Of a DNA stretch of 64,000 nt, positions 25,591-38,100 are shown piece after piece. The notes beneath the pieces were generated by a model that was not told the DNA's origin, made no database searches, and saw nothing but the letters and a program-made list of their open reading frames with translations. The stretch's first letter is position 1, and each line of letters starts with the position of its first letter. The DNA is from Chionis minor (taxonomy: Eukaryota > Chordata > Aves > Charadriiformes > Chionididae), in assembly GCA_013398295.1 (NCBI GenBank), contig VZSF01010486.1, forward strand, positions 661,272 through 725,271. Direction: 5' to 3'. Made by a program: the position numbers and the translations under genes.

Positions 25591-26980
25591 CCATATATAT
25601 TTTTTATATATATGTATTTGTCTACATTTTCTATTTTCAACTCATACTCAACAGACCCATTCAACTCCAGAATCTGCTGATACAAACTTTTAAAAGTCCA
25701 GTAAGATAATTAAAATATTCATAATTTTTCATTAGAACATAATCTAGTTTTGTTTCTTCAGATTTAATACACTTTATTTCCATTTCCCTTTAAATGTAAT
25801 TTTTGTCTATTTGTTCATGAAGAAAGAAAAAAAAAATGTTCCCAGGAGCACATATTCCATAATTTGTGGTTGATTCTGTTAATTCTGGGCTTCACAGGCT
25901 TCTCTGGGAAGGGCCCACGCAACAAAAAAGCTCTCAGTCCTAGCAGTTGCTAAGTGTTTTGATCAATTAAATGACAGTCAAGGATGTTTGGCACCTGGCA
26001 AACCAGGAATTTTAAATCAGGAAGCTTTATGAAAGCCTGCAAATCCCATTTGTCCTTAAGTTGTAAGTAAAAAAACCTACCCGTTCCAAAATAGTCAGTG
26101 TTCATGTATATAAAAGACAAAATAATCATCTCTCCCCCAAAAAGATGACAGTATATTTCCAAAATTAAGTTACAGTCTCTAAGGCTACAGCTGTTCTGGT
26201 AACTACAATAGGCCAAGTGCTGTTCTCCGGCTCTGAGGACGAAACACAACGTGAGTCCCCATGGGGAAATTCCCACCCCACCAAAACAAGGTCCTGGACC
26301 TGTTTGGGATATGCCGCCTTGTGTTTCACTGGGCAGCACGGAGAAACAAGCAGCAGCACTAGAAAACATCCTGTTTCTTTCGCCCTTGTTATTGTTTCCT
26401 TGCTGTTTTTCATTAAAAAGTCCAGAAAGGTTCACAAGAGACAGCAGAAAGTACCCCTTTGGTTTTACCCTCCGCATCCCGGGAGCGCAGTGGGCAGCAG
26501 GTCCTGCCCCGAGCACCTCTTCCGCTCATGTTTTCTCCCCCAGCTCTCCGAAAGCGCAGTGCCCTGGCAAGTGTCATCGTCACCGATTCCTGATGCCCTT
26601 CCTGCCTTCTCCCCCGCCTCCAGGAGATGCAGACCGTGAGTCCCACATCCCCCTTCATCTGTCAGCTCCGACCCAAAAGCTCTTTGGACCTGTTATCCCG
26701 GGACCGTCCGGCGAAGCAGGATGCCAGTGCGGGCACAGCCGTGCCCGAACGCCGTCCAAGGCTGGAGCTGGCCGGCATCCCTGCATGGAGCCGGCGCTGG
26801 GGGAAACCTGCTCGGTGGGTTTAAATCCTGCCTTCCGCTCTGAGGCCCAGAATCCCGCTTCTCCTCACAGGCAGCGTGAGAAAAACCAGGTGGGATGCTC
26901 AAAGCGTTCAGTAATGGCTAATGTCACTAATTTAACGATTAACGGCAACAGCCAAGTGGTAGATTATTCCTAACGGAAGG
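25591..26980. other. HTR5A upstream flank, no gene recognised
   Basis: AT-rich to about 26200, then increasingly GC-rich toward the HTR5A promoter. A 240-codon plus-strand frame (26251-26973) and a 188-codon minus-strand frame (25950-26516) overlap each other. Both are low-complexity without domains, so I treat them as chance frames in GC-rich DNA. Distal promoter elements may be here. Confidence 0.55.
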
Positions 26981-27227
26981 CCCGCCAATCGCTAACGAGT
27001 TGGGAAACGCCAGGGCAGAAGTTCTCAAAGAAATAAGGTGCTGCCACGTCCCCGCTGGACAGAACAGCCGGGATTACGGACGGCTTTGCTGGACACCGAG
27101 TCTGGCGTATGCGGGAGCTACGAAATTCCCGCGCCGCCGCGCTCACCCATCTGGCGACGAGCCCGGGCACCATTCCACAGGGATGCTAACTTTCTGCGCC
27201 CCATAACGGCAAGGCGCCCCACGGGAA

Positions 27228-27259
27228 GGGGGATGGAGGGAAGGGGGGGTAAGGGGGGG
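27228..27259 (+). other. G-quadruplex candidate
   Basis: Four G runs on the coding strand of 5, 3, 7 and 7 bases, separated by loops of 5, 2 and 3 bases. It lies about 370 bp before the HTR5A start codon and about 135 bp before the assembly gap. It meets the usual G3+ with short loops rule. Confidence 0.75.
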
Positions 27260-27393
27260 ACCGAAGCCACCCGGAGCAGAAGCGGCGCAGACAAAGGGGG
27301 TGCGGGGCGGTGCGGGGCGGTGCGGGCAGCAGCTGCCGGTGCTGCCTTCGCCCCGCTCCGACCGGCGCAGGTTCCCAGGGACCATCCGCTCCC

Positions 27394-27431
27394 NNNNNNN
27401 NNNNNNNNNNNNNNNNNNNNNNNNNNNNNNN
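27394..27431. other. assembly gap, 38 N
   Basis: Gap in the GC-rich HTR5A 5' region. It does not affect the coding sequence, which starts about 195 bases later, but hides part of the promoter or 5' UTR. Confidence 0.97.
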
Positions 27432-27626
27432 GGCTGACGCAGGGTTCTTCCTCCCGGGGATGAAGACCCCGGCGGCGGGCGGAGAGGAGCCGCCGCGCCC
27501 GGTGCCGCTCCGGGCGGCCGGGGACCCTCCGCGCCCGCGGTAGGGCGGTGCTTCCCCCCCCTCCGCCCCCCCAAAACCGGCACCCGCCTCGCCCGGAGGA
27601 GCCCCGGTGCCCCCGGAGCCCCCGGC

Positions 27627-29645
27627 ATGGAGCGCCCGCTCAACCTCAGCTGCTTCGCCGATACCACGCTGGACACCGGCAACCGGAGCGGGTCCTCCGC
27701 CGGCCCGGACGGTGGCCGGGCGCATCTCTCCGTCTTCAGCGTGCTGGTCCTCACCCTCTTGGCCATGCTGGTGGTGGCCACGTTCCTCTGGAACGGGCTG
27801 GTCCTGGCCACCATCCTGCGGGTGCGCACTTTCCACCGAGTGCCCCACAACCTGGTGGCCTCCATGGCCATCTCCGACGTGATGGTGGCGGCCCTCGTCA
27901 TGCCCCTCAGCTTGGTGCACGAGTTGTCCGGGCGGCGGTGGCGGCTGGGCCGGTCGCTCTGCCAGGTGTGGATCTCCTTCGACGTGCTGTGCTGCACCGC
28001 CAGCATCTGGAATGTCACGGCCATCGCCCTCGACCGCTACTGGTCCATCACTCGCCACCTAGAGTACACGCTCCGCATCCGGCGCCGCATCTCCAACATC
28101 ATGATTGCCCTCACTTGGGCACTCTCTGCCTTCATCTCTTTGGCCCCACTGCTCTTTGGCTGGGGAGAGACTTACTCAGAGGACAGTGAGGAGTGCCAAG
28201 TCAGCCAAGAGCCTTCTTACACCATCTTCTCCACCTTTGGCGCCTTCTACCTGCCCCTCTGCGTGGTGCTCTTTGTGTACTGGAAGATCTACAAGGCCGC
28301 CAAGTTTCGAATTGGTTCTCGGAAGACCAACTCCATCACCCCCATTACACCAGAAGCCCTGGAGGTAGGTCAGCTGGGTTGTATTTTGCTCTAGTCAACT
28401 GCTGATAGCAACCGAGCCCCGTGCAGCAGTGGGGGAAACTTCGCGCTAAAGCGTGCAAGCCAACAACATCCCACCAAAGCCCAGTGAATTCTGGAGGCTT
28501 TCAAGGGAAAGTTGGCTGCAAAGCTTGCCAGCCCAGGGTTTCGACTCCTTCCGAGTCCCCAGCTGTGAGCACGCAAGGTGCAGCTAAAGCAACTTTGGGC
28601 CAGATTGCGAACCCGAGCTCCACGTGGGCGTACGGTGACTCACAGATGTCCCCCCGTGGAATGCTGAATCAGTGCTCGCAAGTGTGAGTAAGGGGTCACC
28701 ATTCCTCCCGTGGGGAGGCGTGGGGGGGTGTGAATGGGTGGGATCCCATCTCCGCTGGGGACGATAACCTAGCAAGCAGCTGGGGCTTTGGGGAGGCTGT
28801 GAATTTACCCACACATGCAGAAAGTCCTTCTAAAACCTCCCCAGTCGCGGCTGCACCGTGTCGGTTCATCGCAGGCACGGTGACTGTGCACTGTGGAGAC
28901 TTCTTGGGCGGAGGAAGGAAATGTATGTTCATTTTCTTGCCTCTCCTCCTGAGGACTCTTAAACGCGATGGGTTGAGAGAAAGCAAGGAGACTTTTGTGC
29001 GCAGCATGTGGGGGTGTGCCTGTTCTACTGATCTAACTGTAAATGGGGAAATAATCTTATTGGGATGCTGTGTGAGCAATTCCGTGTCCGCATATATCAC
29101 TACTGTCTTTAGTTTCTAGCTCCACTTAAAGATAGTCTCTGTTTCCCACAAGAGAGTCATACAGCCCATCTCCCCTCCGTGTGAGCGTGACGTCGGTGGC
29201 CCGCGTTTCCCCGGGGGCTCTGGCCGTCACTTGCGTAGTCTGGTTGTGTACCTGCTGTGTGGGATCAGCTGACTGAGGCACATATGGTGCAACTTGTGTT
29301 TGTGTTTGGCAGGTAAAAGAAGCTGCCCAGCAGCCACAGATGGTCTTCACTGTCCGTCATGCCACTGTTACGTTCCAGACGGAGGGAGACACGTGGAGAG
29401 AGCAGAAGGAAAAGAAAGCTGCCCTCATGGTGGGCATCCTTATTGGGGTCTTCGTGCTCTGCTGGATCCCTTTCTTCATCACGGAGCTCATCAACCCCCT
29501 CTGCTCGTGCGACATCCCACCCATTTGGAAGAGTATTTTTCTATGGCTAGGCTATTCGAATTCCTTTTTTAATCCACTCATCTACACCGCTTTCAACAAA
29601 AACTACAACAATGCCTTCAGGAACCTGTTCTTTAGACAGCACTGA
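27627..29645 (+). CDS. HTR5A: 5-hydroxytryptamine receptor 5A, complete, two exons
   Basis: Exon 1 is 27627-28364 (246 codons) and exon 2 is 29313-29645 (110 codons plus TGA), joined in phase 0 to give 356 residues; human HTR5A has 357. It is a class A GPCR for serotonin, Gi/o-coupled and neuronal in known species. Visible features: N-glycosylation sequons at N6 and N19; TM1 about 35-64; D84 (2.50); the C112-C190 disulfide pair; amine-binding D119 in TM3; DRY at 136-138; the 5-HT5 motif GWGETYSE at 178-185; CWIPFF at 296-301 in TM6; NPLIY at 333-337 in TM7; C-terminus FFRQH. The intron falls in the third cytoplasmic loop, as in mammals. The start has a good context (GGCATGG). HTR5B is the alternative, but the loop 2 and loop 3 sequence ([18 protein letters not shown]) and the PAXIP1 neighbour favour HTR5A. 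The gene looks intact. Confidence 0.96.
28365..29312 (+). other. HTR5A: HTR5A intron, 948 bp
   Basis: Donor GTAGGT directly after the GAG codon for residue 246 and acceptor TGTGTTTGGCAG before GTAAAAGAAG. Much shorter than the multi-kilobase mammalian intron as I know it. It contains a TGACGTC CRE-like core at 29188-29194. No repeat is seen. Confidence 0.92.
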
Positions 29646-30200
29646 GCAGAAAAAGCTTTCCCGCTGCCCCAGGAAGCTGATTTCAACTCTCAATGAATCC
29701 CAGCAAACTCTCGAGGAAGTTCAAAGCCACAGACGCCAAGGTGATGCTAAAGACGTGTGCCCATGGGTCGTATGTCCCAGCAAAGGTCCCGGTTCTTACG
29801 CCGACTCTCCATCCCAGCCTCTAAGGCGGTTGCTGGTTTTCCTGCAAACTGCATGTAAGGGTTTCTCTGGCCAGCAGCACCAGAGTTCTTCCTCCACTGC
29901 CCCGCTGCATTCCTCCTGCCTTCCCAGCGATGTTCTCTTTGGTGGCAGTCATAGTGCAGAGGAGTCTTCTGGCAACAAGACATATTTGAAAGTCTAGTTT
30001 GGCCACTGCTGGTCTCTCACAGCACTAACCAACTTTGTCCCATGTGCAAAGTGGGACCCTTTAATATCAGGAGGTTTTGTGATGTATATGAAACTAGGTA
30101 TTTTATGGCTTGGTTGAAAAGGCCTTTTGTCTTGTCTTTTGATGATAGAGATTAGGTGTTTGTATTTGGGGAATAAAGCCCTCAGTAAGGGTTAAAAGCA
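29646..30200 (+). other. HTR5A: HTR5A 3' UTR, approximate
   Basis: Sequence after the TGA stop up to just beyond the first AATAAA. The 128-codon frame that starts in exon 2 (29611-29997) is an out-of-frame shadow. The true 3' end is unknown; later AATAAA words at 31079-31084 and 31701-31706 could serve longer transcripts. Confidence 0.45.
30172..30177 (+). terminator. candidate poly(A) signal of HTR5A
   Basis: First AATAAA after the HTR5A stop codon, 527 bases downstream. A T/G-rich stretch follows only about 60-110 bases later, so its use is uncertain. Confidence 0.35.
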
Positions 30201-33200
30201 GAATCCAAGTACAAAACCTTTTCTCACATGCTTTATCAACAACAAATTGTGCTATTTGCTGTTGGATTCTGTGTGGCAAGTTTTTAAAAAAAAAGTAGTT
30301 GTGAAAGCTTAATGCATGATGTACCCTGGAATGAGAGGGAATGCATGGGAATTCCACCTCTCGTTCTCTGACTGCTCCGTGTGATCATCTGCCTCAGACC
30401 TTTACTTTCAGAAATGCCAGCTGTAAATGTTAATCTTTGTGTCTGTGTTCCCCATTATAAACCGTAACTGTAGTTTGAGCAGCTGTGGGGCAGGTTTCCT
30501 GTAGTTGCAGGGGATGTATTTCGAGGAGTGTATTTCAAATTGCCTGTCAATGAGGAGCTGTATTTCACTATTTCTGAGTGCGATTCAGGTCTTCTCGAAA
30601 CCAAAGCAAAGACCTCACTTTGTTTCTGTGAGCACTGGATTGCAGGCAAATGGCAGTTAATGACCAGTGATGTTTTATTCTGGAGGCATAACCAAACCAT
30701 AGAAATGTTTTGCTGCAAGGACCAGACTTAAATATTTCTTATTTTGCCCACCCCTCGTTCTCTTCCTTCCCCCTAAGGCTCCAGTCCTGCCTGGACATTA
30801 TTGCTCTGCTGCCTCCCTGCCTTTCCATGTTGCCAGCATAATTATAGTAGTTGGCATTTCACTCCTAGAATGAAAATTATGCATTTGATGCTGCACCTCT
30901 GGAAGACTGACAGGCTTTCAGATAAAGAAAATCATTAGTTTTAACTTTCGGTTCTTAGGGGGCAGCCACTGAAATCAGACCAGAACTGAAATGGTAGAGG
31001 AAAAGAGAAGATGGAAATCGCAATGACATGATTTTGTGTCAGGTATCTCAAGAAGAAGAGATAAAAGAGAAAAATGTCAATAAATCATGAGAAAGCTCCT
31101 TGGGGGTGGGTAGGATTAGTTCTTATCCTTAGCAGATCGTGAGACATCAGATGTTAAAATTGTCACTGGTCCTTTAAAGCAGTCAAAGATCCCGGTAGAC
31201 TTGGTTAAAAAGTCCTTTTCTTTTCTTATCTTTGGACAGGTGAAAATGGAAGCAGAGCTCAAGGTGCTATCAAGTGTTGCAGCTCTTTCAGGACCAGTTA
31301 GACAAACGTCCATCAGGACTGACATAGATGTAGCTGATCCGGCCTTGAGGCAATAGGAGGAATAGGATGGCCCTTGAGATCCTTTTCAATGCTATTTTAT
31401 AAAAGTCTGTTAGAAATATCCGGTAAAATCCTGCCCTCATTGAAAGCAATGGACACATTCTCAGTGACTTCAAGGAAATCAGAATTTTATTCAGCACATC
31501 TTGTCTTGTAAAAGCATAGTTTTAATTTTAATTAATTCAAGGAGAAGATGGGTGGGATGGGAGCAGTATTTTAACTCCCCTGAGTCTCTGATCTGTGCTA
31601 ACCATGGACCTATCTCTCTACAGCTAGTAAAGAGCATTTTCTTTCTTTGTTACATATTTTGAAGTATTGTTAGTGACATCTCTGACATATTGAAAATTGT
31701 AATAAACTGTTGAGCTGCTTTTTTTACTGAGGATATAAAGGTTGCGTTGCTTTCTCTGGACAGGCCATCACAAATGCAGAGGTGTTCTTTTGGGAATTTA
31801 CTACTTTTATTGTGTTAAAGGTTGTTTAGCCAAAAATAAGTTGGAAAAAATGTTTCCTTGCCCAAGCCAGCCTTTCAGCTAAGCTTGGTAGTGGCTGAAA
31901 GTAGGAGACTACTTGTTAGGCCACCACGGCAACACTTTAAACACCAAAGTATGGATTAATGGTGAAGTAGGACTTTAGCCCACCATTTTAATACGTAACA
32001 TCATGTCTACACAACTCTGTTTCAGTCCAGGCTGTGTTCATCCCCATTTTTATTTGCACTTTGATGAGTGTTGCAGATTCTCTGTCTGTTGTGTGGGATC
32101 CTCCCACAGGTCATGGAATCAACTGCGAACTCAAATTAGTATCCCCTGTAAGCAGACAAAAATTAAACTGAAATTAATGGGAAAAATCCCTACTTTTGCT
32201 ACATCTCAGTGCTGGGGTGAAGCTCCCTTTTGTTATATCCTGTGTTTATTCATGCTATACCTTAAGAAGTGACAAGGAGACAGGAGCCAATGTTAAAATG
32301 ACACCAAATCCTAATTTGTATATGGTCACAGAGACCTGTGTAATTACATCCACATTTATTTGACAGCCCACATCCCATACAGTCCATACTGATCTTCTGC
32401 AAATAACAGCTTCCACTTGGTCATATGTTTTGTTCCTTTGAATCTCCACATAATTAGCAGCGACGTTATGGACCAATTCCTGCTGCTTTTACTCAAGACC
32501 ATTACCATTTCGTCTCAATACCGTTTCTGCAATGGAATATGATTGTGCAGGAAGAATATCAGTATTCTGGAGACAGTGCTGAAGAACCATACCAAAACAT
32601 GCCGTGATGGTCTGAGCACAGTGAAGGGGCACAAAGAAACCTTGACTTCTGAGCCTGGCTCCGAGGCTTTTTACAAATCTCTCAGTAATCGAACACAGAT
32701 TCCGAGTGGGGTCCCAGAGACCCAAACCACGTTTGAAGACATTCACAACCCCAGCTTCAAAGGGTTGTATCTGGTACCTTCTTGTTCCCGTTTATAAAGA
32801 AGAATTAGTGGCGTGAAGAGATCTGCCTCACCGAGGCTTTGTGAGGATTAATTAGTAAATGTTTATCATGTACCAGGAAGGTGGAACACTCTGGCTTGAA
32901 TGACGAGCAGCGTTATAAATTGGGCTTCTATTTAATTCCTCAGAAGAACATTATTACCCATTATTACTGAGTTTCCTGTGCAGTTTAATGGCTAGATAAT
33001 ACTTCCAGAAAAGATTTAACTAACCTTCTTCCACTTACAATTAATTTATTTTCCTCCCGATGCTCTGGCAGGTCGATGAACATCTGTATGGGAGCTCAGT
33101 AGCTGGGGCAGCTACAGTGCATGCTGAGTGCTGTCTGCGGAACATCTCCTCGCAACGCTGAATGCATACTGTCAAGGTTCAGGGAGCAGCAGCTCTCCAG

Positions 33201-34830
33201 GCAGTCTGCTACCCTGTTTCCTTTATTTTTTAGGGAGAAGAAAAGGTCACAAAAGCATGCCCCTGGATGACATGACAGGTTGGCTGACCACCTTCCTCCT
33301 CCACCCCCATCCCGCTGACCTTTCTTCTCGATGCAGGCAGGTGACCCCAGGACACGTACCGATCCCGTACAGCCAGAGGTGGGCCACGCATGGCTTCACC
33401 CCCCGTTAATTTGCCTGGACTTTTCCAAAAAAAATTACCACTGGGAGACGTAGCCTGTAAACTGGCAGCGGCAGCTGAAGGTGGGAGTTTCCTGGAAGTG
33501 AAATTGCAGGCAATTAGGGAAGTTTCACCTGACAAAGGTAATTAATGACTATTAGTTCCAGTGATTGCTGTGGTGAGGTAAGACTGACAGAGTGTCAAAG
33601 TGATTTTTGCAATGTAGTGATTTGAGCTGCTTTCTTCGCGAGGGGCTCGTCGCCGTTTTACTCTCAGATCCCTTATTTTACCTGCCGTGGTACAGCAGCA
33701 AACTGGGACACCAGCAAACTCATGGTGAGCACGATCTGGGCATCATTAATGCTCCATGTGGGAATAGTGGGGCAAAACATCCATGGCAAAATTTGCATCC
33801 CCACTGCGATACGCCCTGGCTGAACATCATGAAACCACCAGCGTATTCATCGAATTTAAGAGGTGGCCAAAGAGCTCTTTAAATCACCATTATTTTCAGT
33901 AACACTGAAGTGCTGAGGAAGCTGCGGAAGACTGGAAGAAAGCTGAAGTTGTGCCAGTATTTTAAAAGGGCAAACTGGGAGAGCCAAGTATTTATAAGGC
34001 TAATACTGTTACTGATTTACAGCTTGAAATTGATCCTTGGCAAAAATGTGGAACAGCTGATAAAGGACTCAATGAATAAAAAATTACAGGAAATAAATAT
34101 AATTAAAATAAATCACATTGATGTCTTTCTTTGATTGCAGCACATGGCTTAGTGCTGGTGGTGATAGAAGGTATTCACTCCTCAGTGGTGAATCTGACTT
34201 GACAACACTCAACACTTCCATGAAAAAGTGAAGAAGAAATCAATATGAGGTTCAAACTGTCCAACGTTTGCTAATGACTCATGGCCTGAAAAAGGTGTAA
34301 GTACGGAAAATGAAGTCACTTGTACAGAGAAATGAGGACGCAAACCGGCCGGGGACATTTTAGCCCAGTGTGAGGGACAGGCAGGCACCCAGGAGCAGTG
34401 GGATGGGACCCTTGTTGCCAGCAGGGAGGCACGGCCGCGTCAGGGTGCACCAGGAGCTGAACTCACGGGACTGTTCAGCATTTTGGGGACAAGCAGACTT
34501 AATTCTTATCTGTGCACGGGCTGTGTCCAGCTATGGATTTTATCCTGCTTGCTGGAGGGGAGGCTACGATTTCAGTTCATTGCCTTTTTGGTGCTCCCCG
34601 CCTCCGCGCCGCCGCCAGGCAGTTGGCCTCAGCGTTGCAATTCTCTGGGCCGTGTAATTTCCCACGCTGGCCAAGTCAAATACTTTCCCTGATCATCCTA
34701 AAAAGCGAGGCAGATGGGCCCTTTCTCTGGATCCCCCAGTGCCCTGCTGTTGTTCCTCTGTCTAGCTGACAGTTTCAGCAGTGGGAACGACAGCTTCTGC
34801 TACGCCGAACCACGGCTGCCTGCTCGGTGG
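30201..34830. other. intergenic, no gene recognised
   Basis: Mostly AT-rich, unique-looking DNA after HTR5A. It may include extended HTR5A 3' UTR up to about 31.7 kb. GC rises from about 34360 to the next CR1 copy. No frame exceeds about 105 codons and none shows a known domain. Confidence 0.55.
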
Positions 34831-35120
34831 ATCACAGGATCACCTGGGTTGGAAGAGAGCTTTAAGATCCTTGAGTGCAACCATCAGCCTAACACTGCCA
34901 AAATCACCCCTAAACCATGTCCCTCAGCACCACATCTACCCAGCTTTTAAATACCTCCAGGGATGGCGATTCCGCCGCTCCCCTGGGCAACCTGTTCCAA
35001 TGCTTGATATCCCTTTGCATGAAGAATTTTTTCATAATATCCAATCTAAACTTCCTTTGGTGTAACTTGAGGCCGTTTCCTCTTGTCCTATTGCTTGTTA
35101 CTTGGGAGAAAAGGCCGATC
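34831..35120 (-). mobile_element. CR1 retrotransposon 3' fragment, minus orientation
   Basis: The plus strand reads ATCACAGGATCACCTGGG, GGTTGGAAGAGAGC, CCTAACACTGCCAAAATC, TACCTCCAGGGATGG, GGGCAACCTGTTCCAATGC and CCTCTTGTCCTATTGC. This is the reverse complement of the CR1 ORF2 end plus 3' UTR. The minus-strand frame ends in the typical [14 protein letters not shown]. It is truncated after about 290 bp. Confidence 0.92.
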
Positions 35121-38100
35121 AAGGAAAGGGAGCAAGCAGGGCTAGGTGCAGCTCCAGGGGCTGGTCCACGTAGCAGGCACTGCCCCACCACTGCTCTCTG
35201 ACAGCGACTAGGGTGGGGAAAGAGAAAACAGGGACTATACCCTCACCTTGGATTTCCACTGGAGCCGTTCCTAACAAACTGATCCAGAATTCCTGCTTCT
35301 AGCCGCCCTCCCTGCTTCTGGTGAGACCAAACCTGGCCAGGCTGCCCCAGCTGTGGTTCTGGTCAGCTCTGCAGGAATGCAAAAGGGAGAGGAAAAAATT
35401 TTCCCAACACACTGCAGCCCTAATCACGGGGAAAAATATCCCCAGCCCTGAGTGTCTCTCTGGGAGAGGACACATTTTCTGCATGGCTTACGCATCCCCC
35501 CTCCCCAGTTCAACCCCTTTCCCACTGCTGGCTGCAGAGGGTGGAAACCTCTGTGTCATTCAAAGCTGCCTGCTGCTAGCCAGGTCCCCAAGTTTGTTCA
35601 AGCCTTGGCCTGAAACACTGCATTTTTCGTCAGCTCAGGGCTGCAACCTGTGGTCAGTGCTTCTTCTTCATGCCTTCCCATCACCTGTACGCACAGGTCC
35701 CACCAGCCTTGACTGCTGGTGCAGAGGGCAACCTTTCAAAATTAACATCTTTATTTGTCAGAAAAACCCCTTGTCTCTGGGTTCAAGGTGCCAAACCAGC
35801 AGCTGAGGTGCCACAAAATCCCAAGATCTGCTTCCTCTTGCCTGAGCTCCCGTGATTCAATGTTTGAATCACTTGGCTCTTCACAAGACACCCGGTTGGG
35901 TAGTCCCAAAGCTTAAACCATGCCTGGTCTGGCTTATTTTGCTAAGGTCCATCACGTCTTCCACCTTTTTACCTCTCTCCTGTGATGCCACATTGCAGCT
36001 CTGCTCGTCAGGAAGCCGTCCATGTGTTGGTCAGGGTGCTGCCTCTGCAGCGTTTCCCTGGCTTGGCACAGCTGGACCAAACAGGGCTGTTTCCAACCCA
36101 AAAGAGCCTGTAGCACATAGACCGTGGTGAAAATTAATGTGATCACCTTGCAACCGCCTTCTAGATCTGTTAAGAGCCTTATATCCTGCCCCATAAGTTA
36201 CCTGTCAGGGAAAACTTCATAGGGAAAAATCAGAGCTCACGATCACGTAGTTTCACAGTTTAGATGGAGGGGGGAGAAACAATTTTGATGGAATGCCAGA
36301 CTCGACTCTTTCGGCAGGCACCGGAGCATATGGAGCCTCTTGCACAATTGCCTGGGAGTTGCAGGTCTGTGATGTTTTTTCTCTCCTCAGCTGCTCGCCC
36401 GGTGCCAAAGTTTCCAGGTGCATTAAGGCAGGATACCCCCGCCGCGCGTCTTGGACCTTCCACCCGCACATCACGGCGTCGGGGTGAATATTAAACAGAC
36501 AGGAGGAGCACAGCAGATGCAAAGTGCAAGTACTCTTGCTGGCACAAGGGGTTACTCAATATCTGGAATTTGAACGGAAGAAGAAACCGCAAGCCCACGA
36601 TATTAAGCAATTAAGATTTTCCGAGGTTTTTTTTAAAAGGAGGCAGGTAGATGCCGAGGCGAGATGACGCGGCACCCAGCCGCACTCCTCTGCTTCCCGC
36701 AGTTTTGCAGCACAGTCCTCAGCCTTAGCGGGGATTTCAGAGTGCATTACCCTGACTACAGCCCTAGGGCTACTTTATAAGCTGTTAATAGCTGCCAACC
36801 AAAATGACTGTCAGGGCTGTTTCTTGTTAAAATGAGCATTTAAGGCACCTGGAGAAGACTGGAAGTAGCATAAATCCTTTAAACTCCTTCTGGCATCCCA
36901 GAAGTGGCCAGCATTTGCATGCAGAACACAGCAAATAACTTTTAAACGAAACCTGTTTGACAGCCCATCTGCTGCTGCTCCTCAGATCAGCTTCTCCACC
37001 CCTTTTATTCACGTCTTTCCAAGGCAGCACATACCCACTCACCGTGCGCGCTACAGCATTTTCCACGGGTGATTCCTGAATCACTGGCATGTGACTGTCC
37101 CGCATGGGGCTATTCCCTGGTTTCCCCAGCTTTAGGTGCAAGGCAAAACCTCCAGCCATGCAGACTCCTGTCCCCTGGTGGCCTGGCCTTCAGGGTACAC
37201 TGGATATTTTATCTGGATGTGGAGCAGCTGGGCTGGTTTTCACCCTGCTGTTCCTCATCCCTCCGGCCCGCAGCCCCGGATGAGCAATGGGTCCCACCCC
37301 GCAGCGCTTCTGCTGGCTCCCTTCTTGCTCTCGGAGGTGCCCAGAGGAGGTCTCCGATGGTTTGGTGGAGCCTGTTTTCCTATGTGCTGCCGTGCTGGTG
37401 CTCCCGGAGTCAGGGCTGCTCCTCCGCTCAAGGGCTTGTAGTGAAGATAATCACTTCATAAACCGAATGGGCCATGTCCTAGATCAAATGAGGTAATAAA
37501 AAGCATTTTTTATTGGGTTGCACCGGTATCCTCTGAAGTGCCCGTTTGCAATGGGCTTGAGGCACTTCAAAACCATAAAGTAGACATGGTCCTCACAGAG
37601 GGAGACTTTTTTCAGGGAAAGAGGGAATCCTCTCAGCCCAAGCCTCCAGCGCTAATGGAAGAGGAGTTTGTTTCTTTTTAGATACCCTTGCTTACAGGGG
37701 GGCTTTCATGCACCCTGTGCAATGCAGCAGGACCCGCGTCCATCGCAGGCACCCAGCATCAGTGCCACCAAGAAGATGAAGAGCTTTGTTGTTGTGCGAA
37801 GCCTGCTGGAAAGAGAAGAGGTGGCTCTGGAAGCACGGCAGGAGGGTGCAGAGAGAGTGGCTGGCTCCCCGCGGACTCCGTGGCGTGGATCTGCCCCGCA
37901 GGAGCAGGCGGCCACCAGGGCAGCAGGAGCTGCAGGTGACAGACAGCACGCTCTGGCCGGCTCCGCCGCCGTGGATTTTGGCAGCAGGCAGACGGCGAGA
38001 TGACTCTGCTAGCTTGCAGGGAAGGAGATGAGGTCAAAAGCGCCATCTGGCCCGCTCACCTCGCCGCTCCTCTGTGGCAAGAGAAGAGTCTGTTTGGCAA

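Larger units (their letters stand above)
26981..27626 (+). promoter_or_regulatory. HTR5A: HTR5A promoter and 5' UTR region, CpG-rich
   Basis: A CpG-rich stretch directly before the HTR5A start codon. It holds a CCAAT box in the NF-Y-like context CCGCCAATCG (26985-26989), a G-quadruplex candidate (27228-27259) and two GC boxes GGGGCGG in a 10-bp tandem (27304-27310 and 27314-27320). A 38-base gap interrupts it. I see no convincing TATA box, as is common in CpG promoters. The transcription start cannot be placed from the sequence. Confidence 0.65.

Noticed and set aside
27140..27150. Possible antisense splice donor (minus strand ATGG then GTGAGC), as for an HTR5A antisense RNA
   Set aside because: One short motif in GC-rich DNA without a matching acceptor or any other support.
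27548..28189. 213-codon plus-strand frame overlapping HTR5A exon 1, and minus-strand frames of 290-293 codons at 27143-28058
   Set aside because: They are shadows of the GC-rich HTR5A coding sequence. They run through the N gap, have low-complexity proline/arginine composition and no domain.
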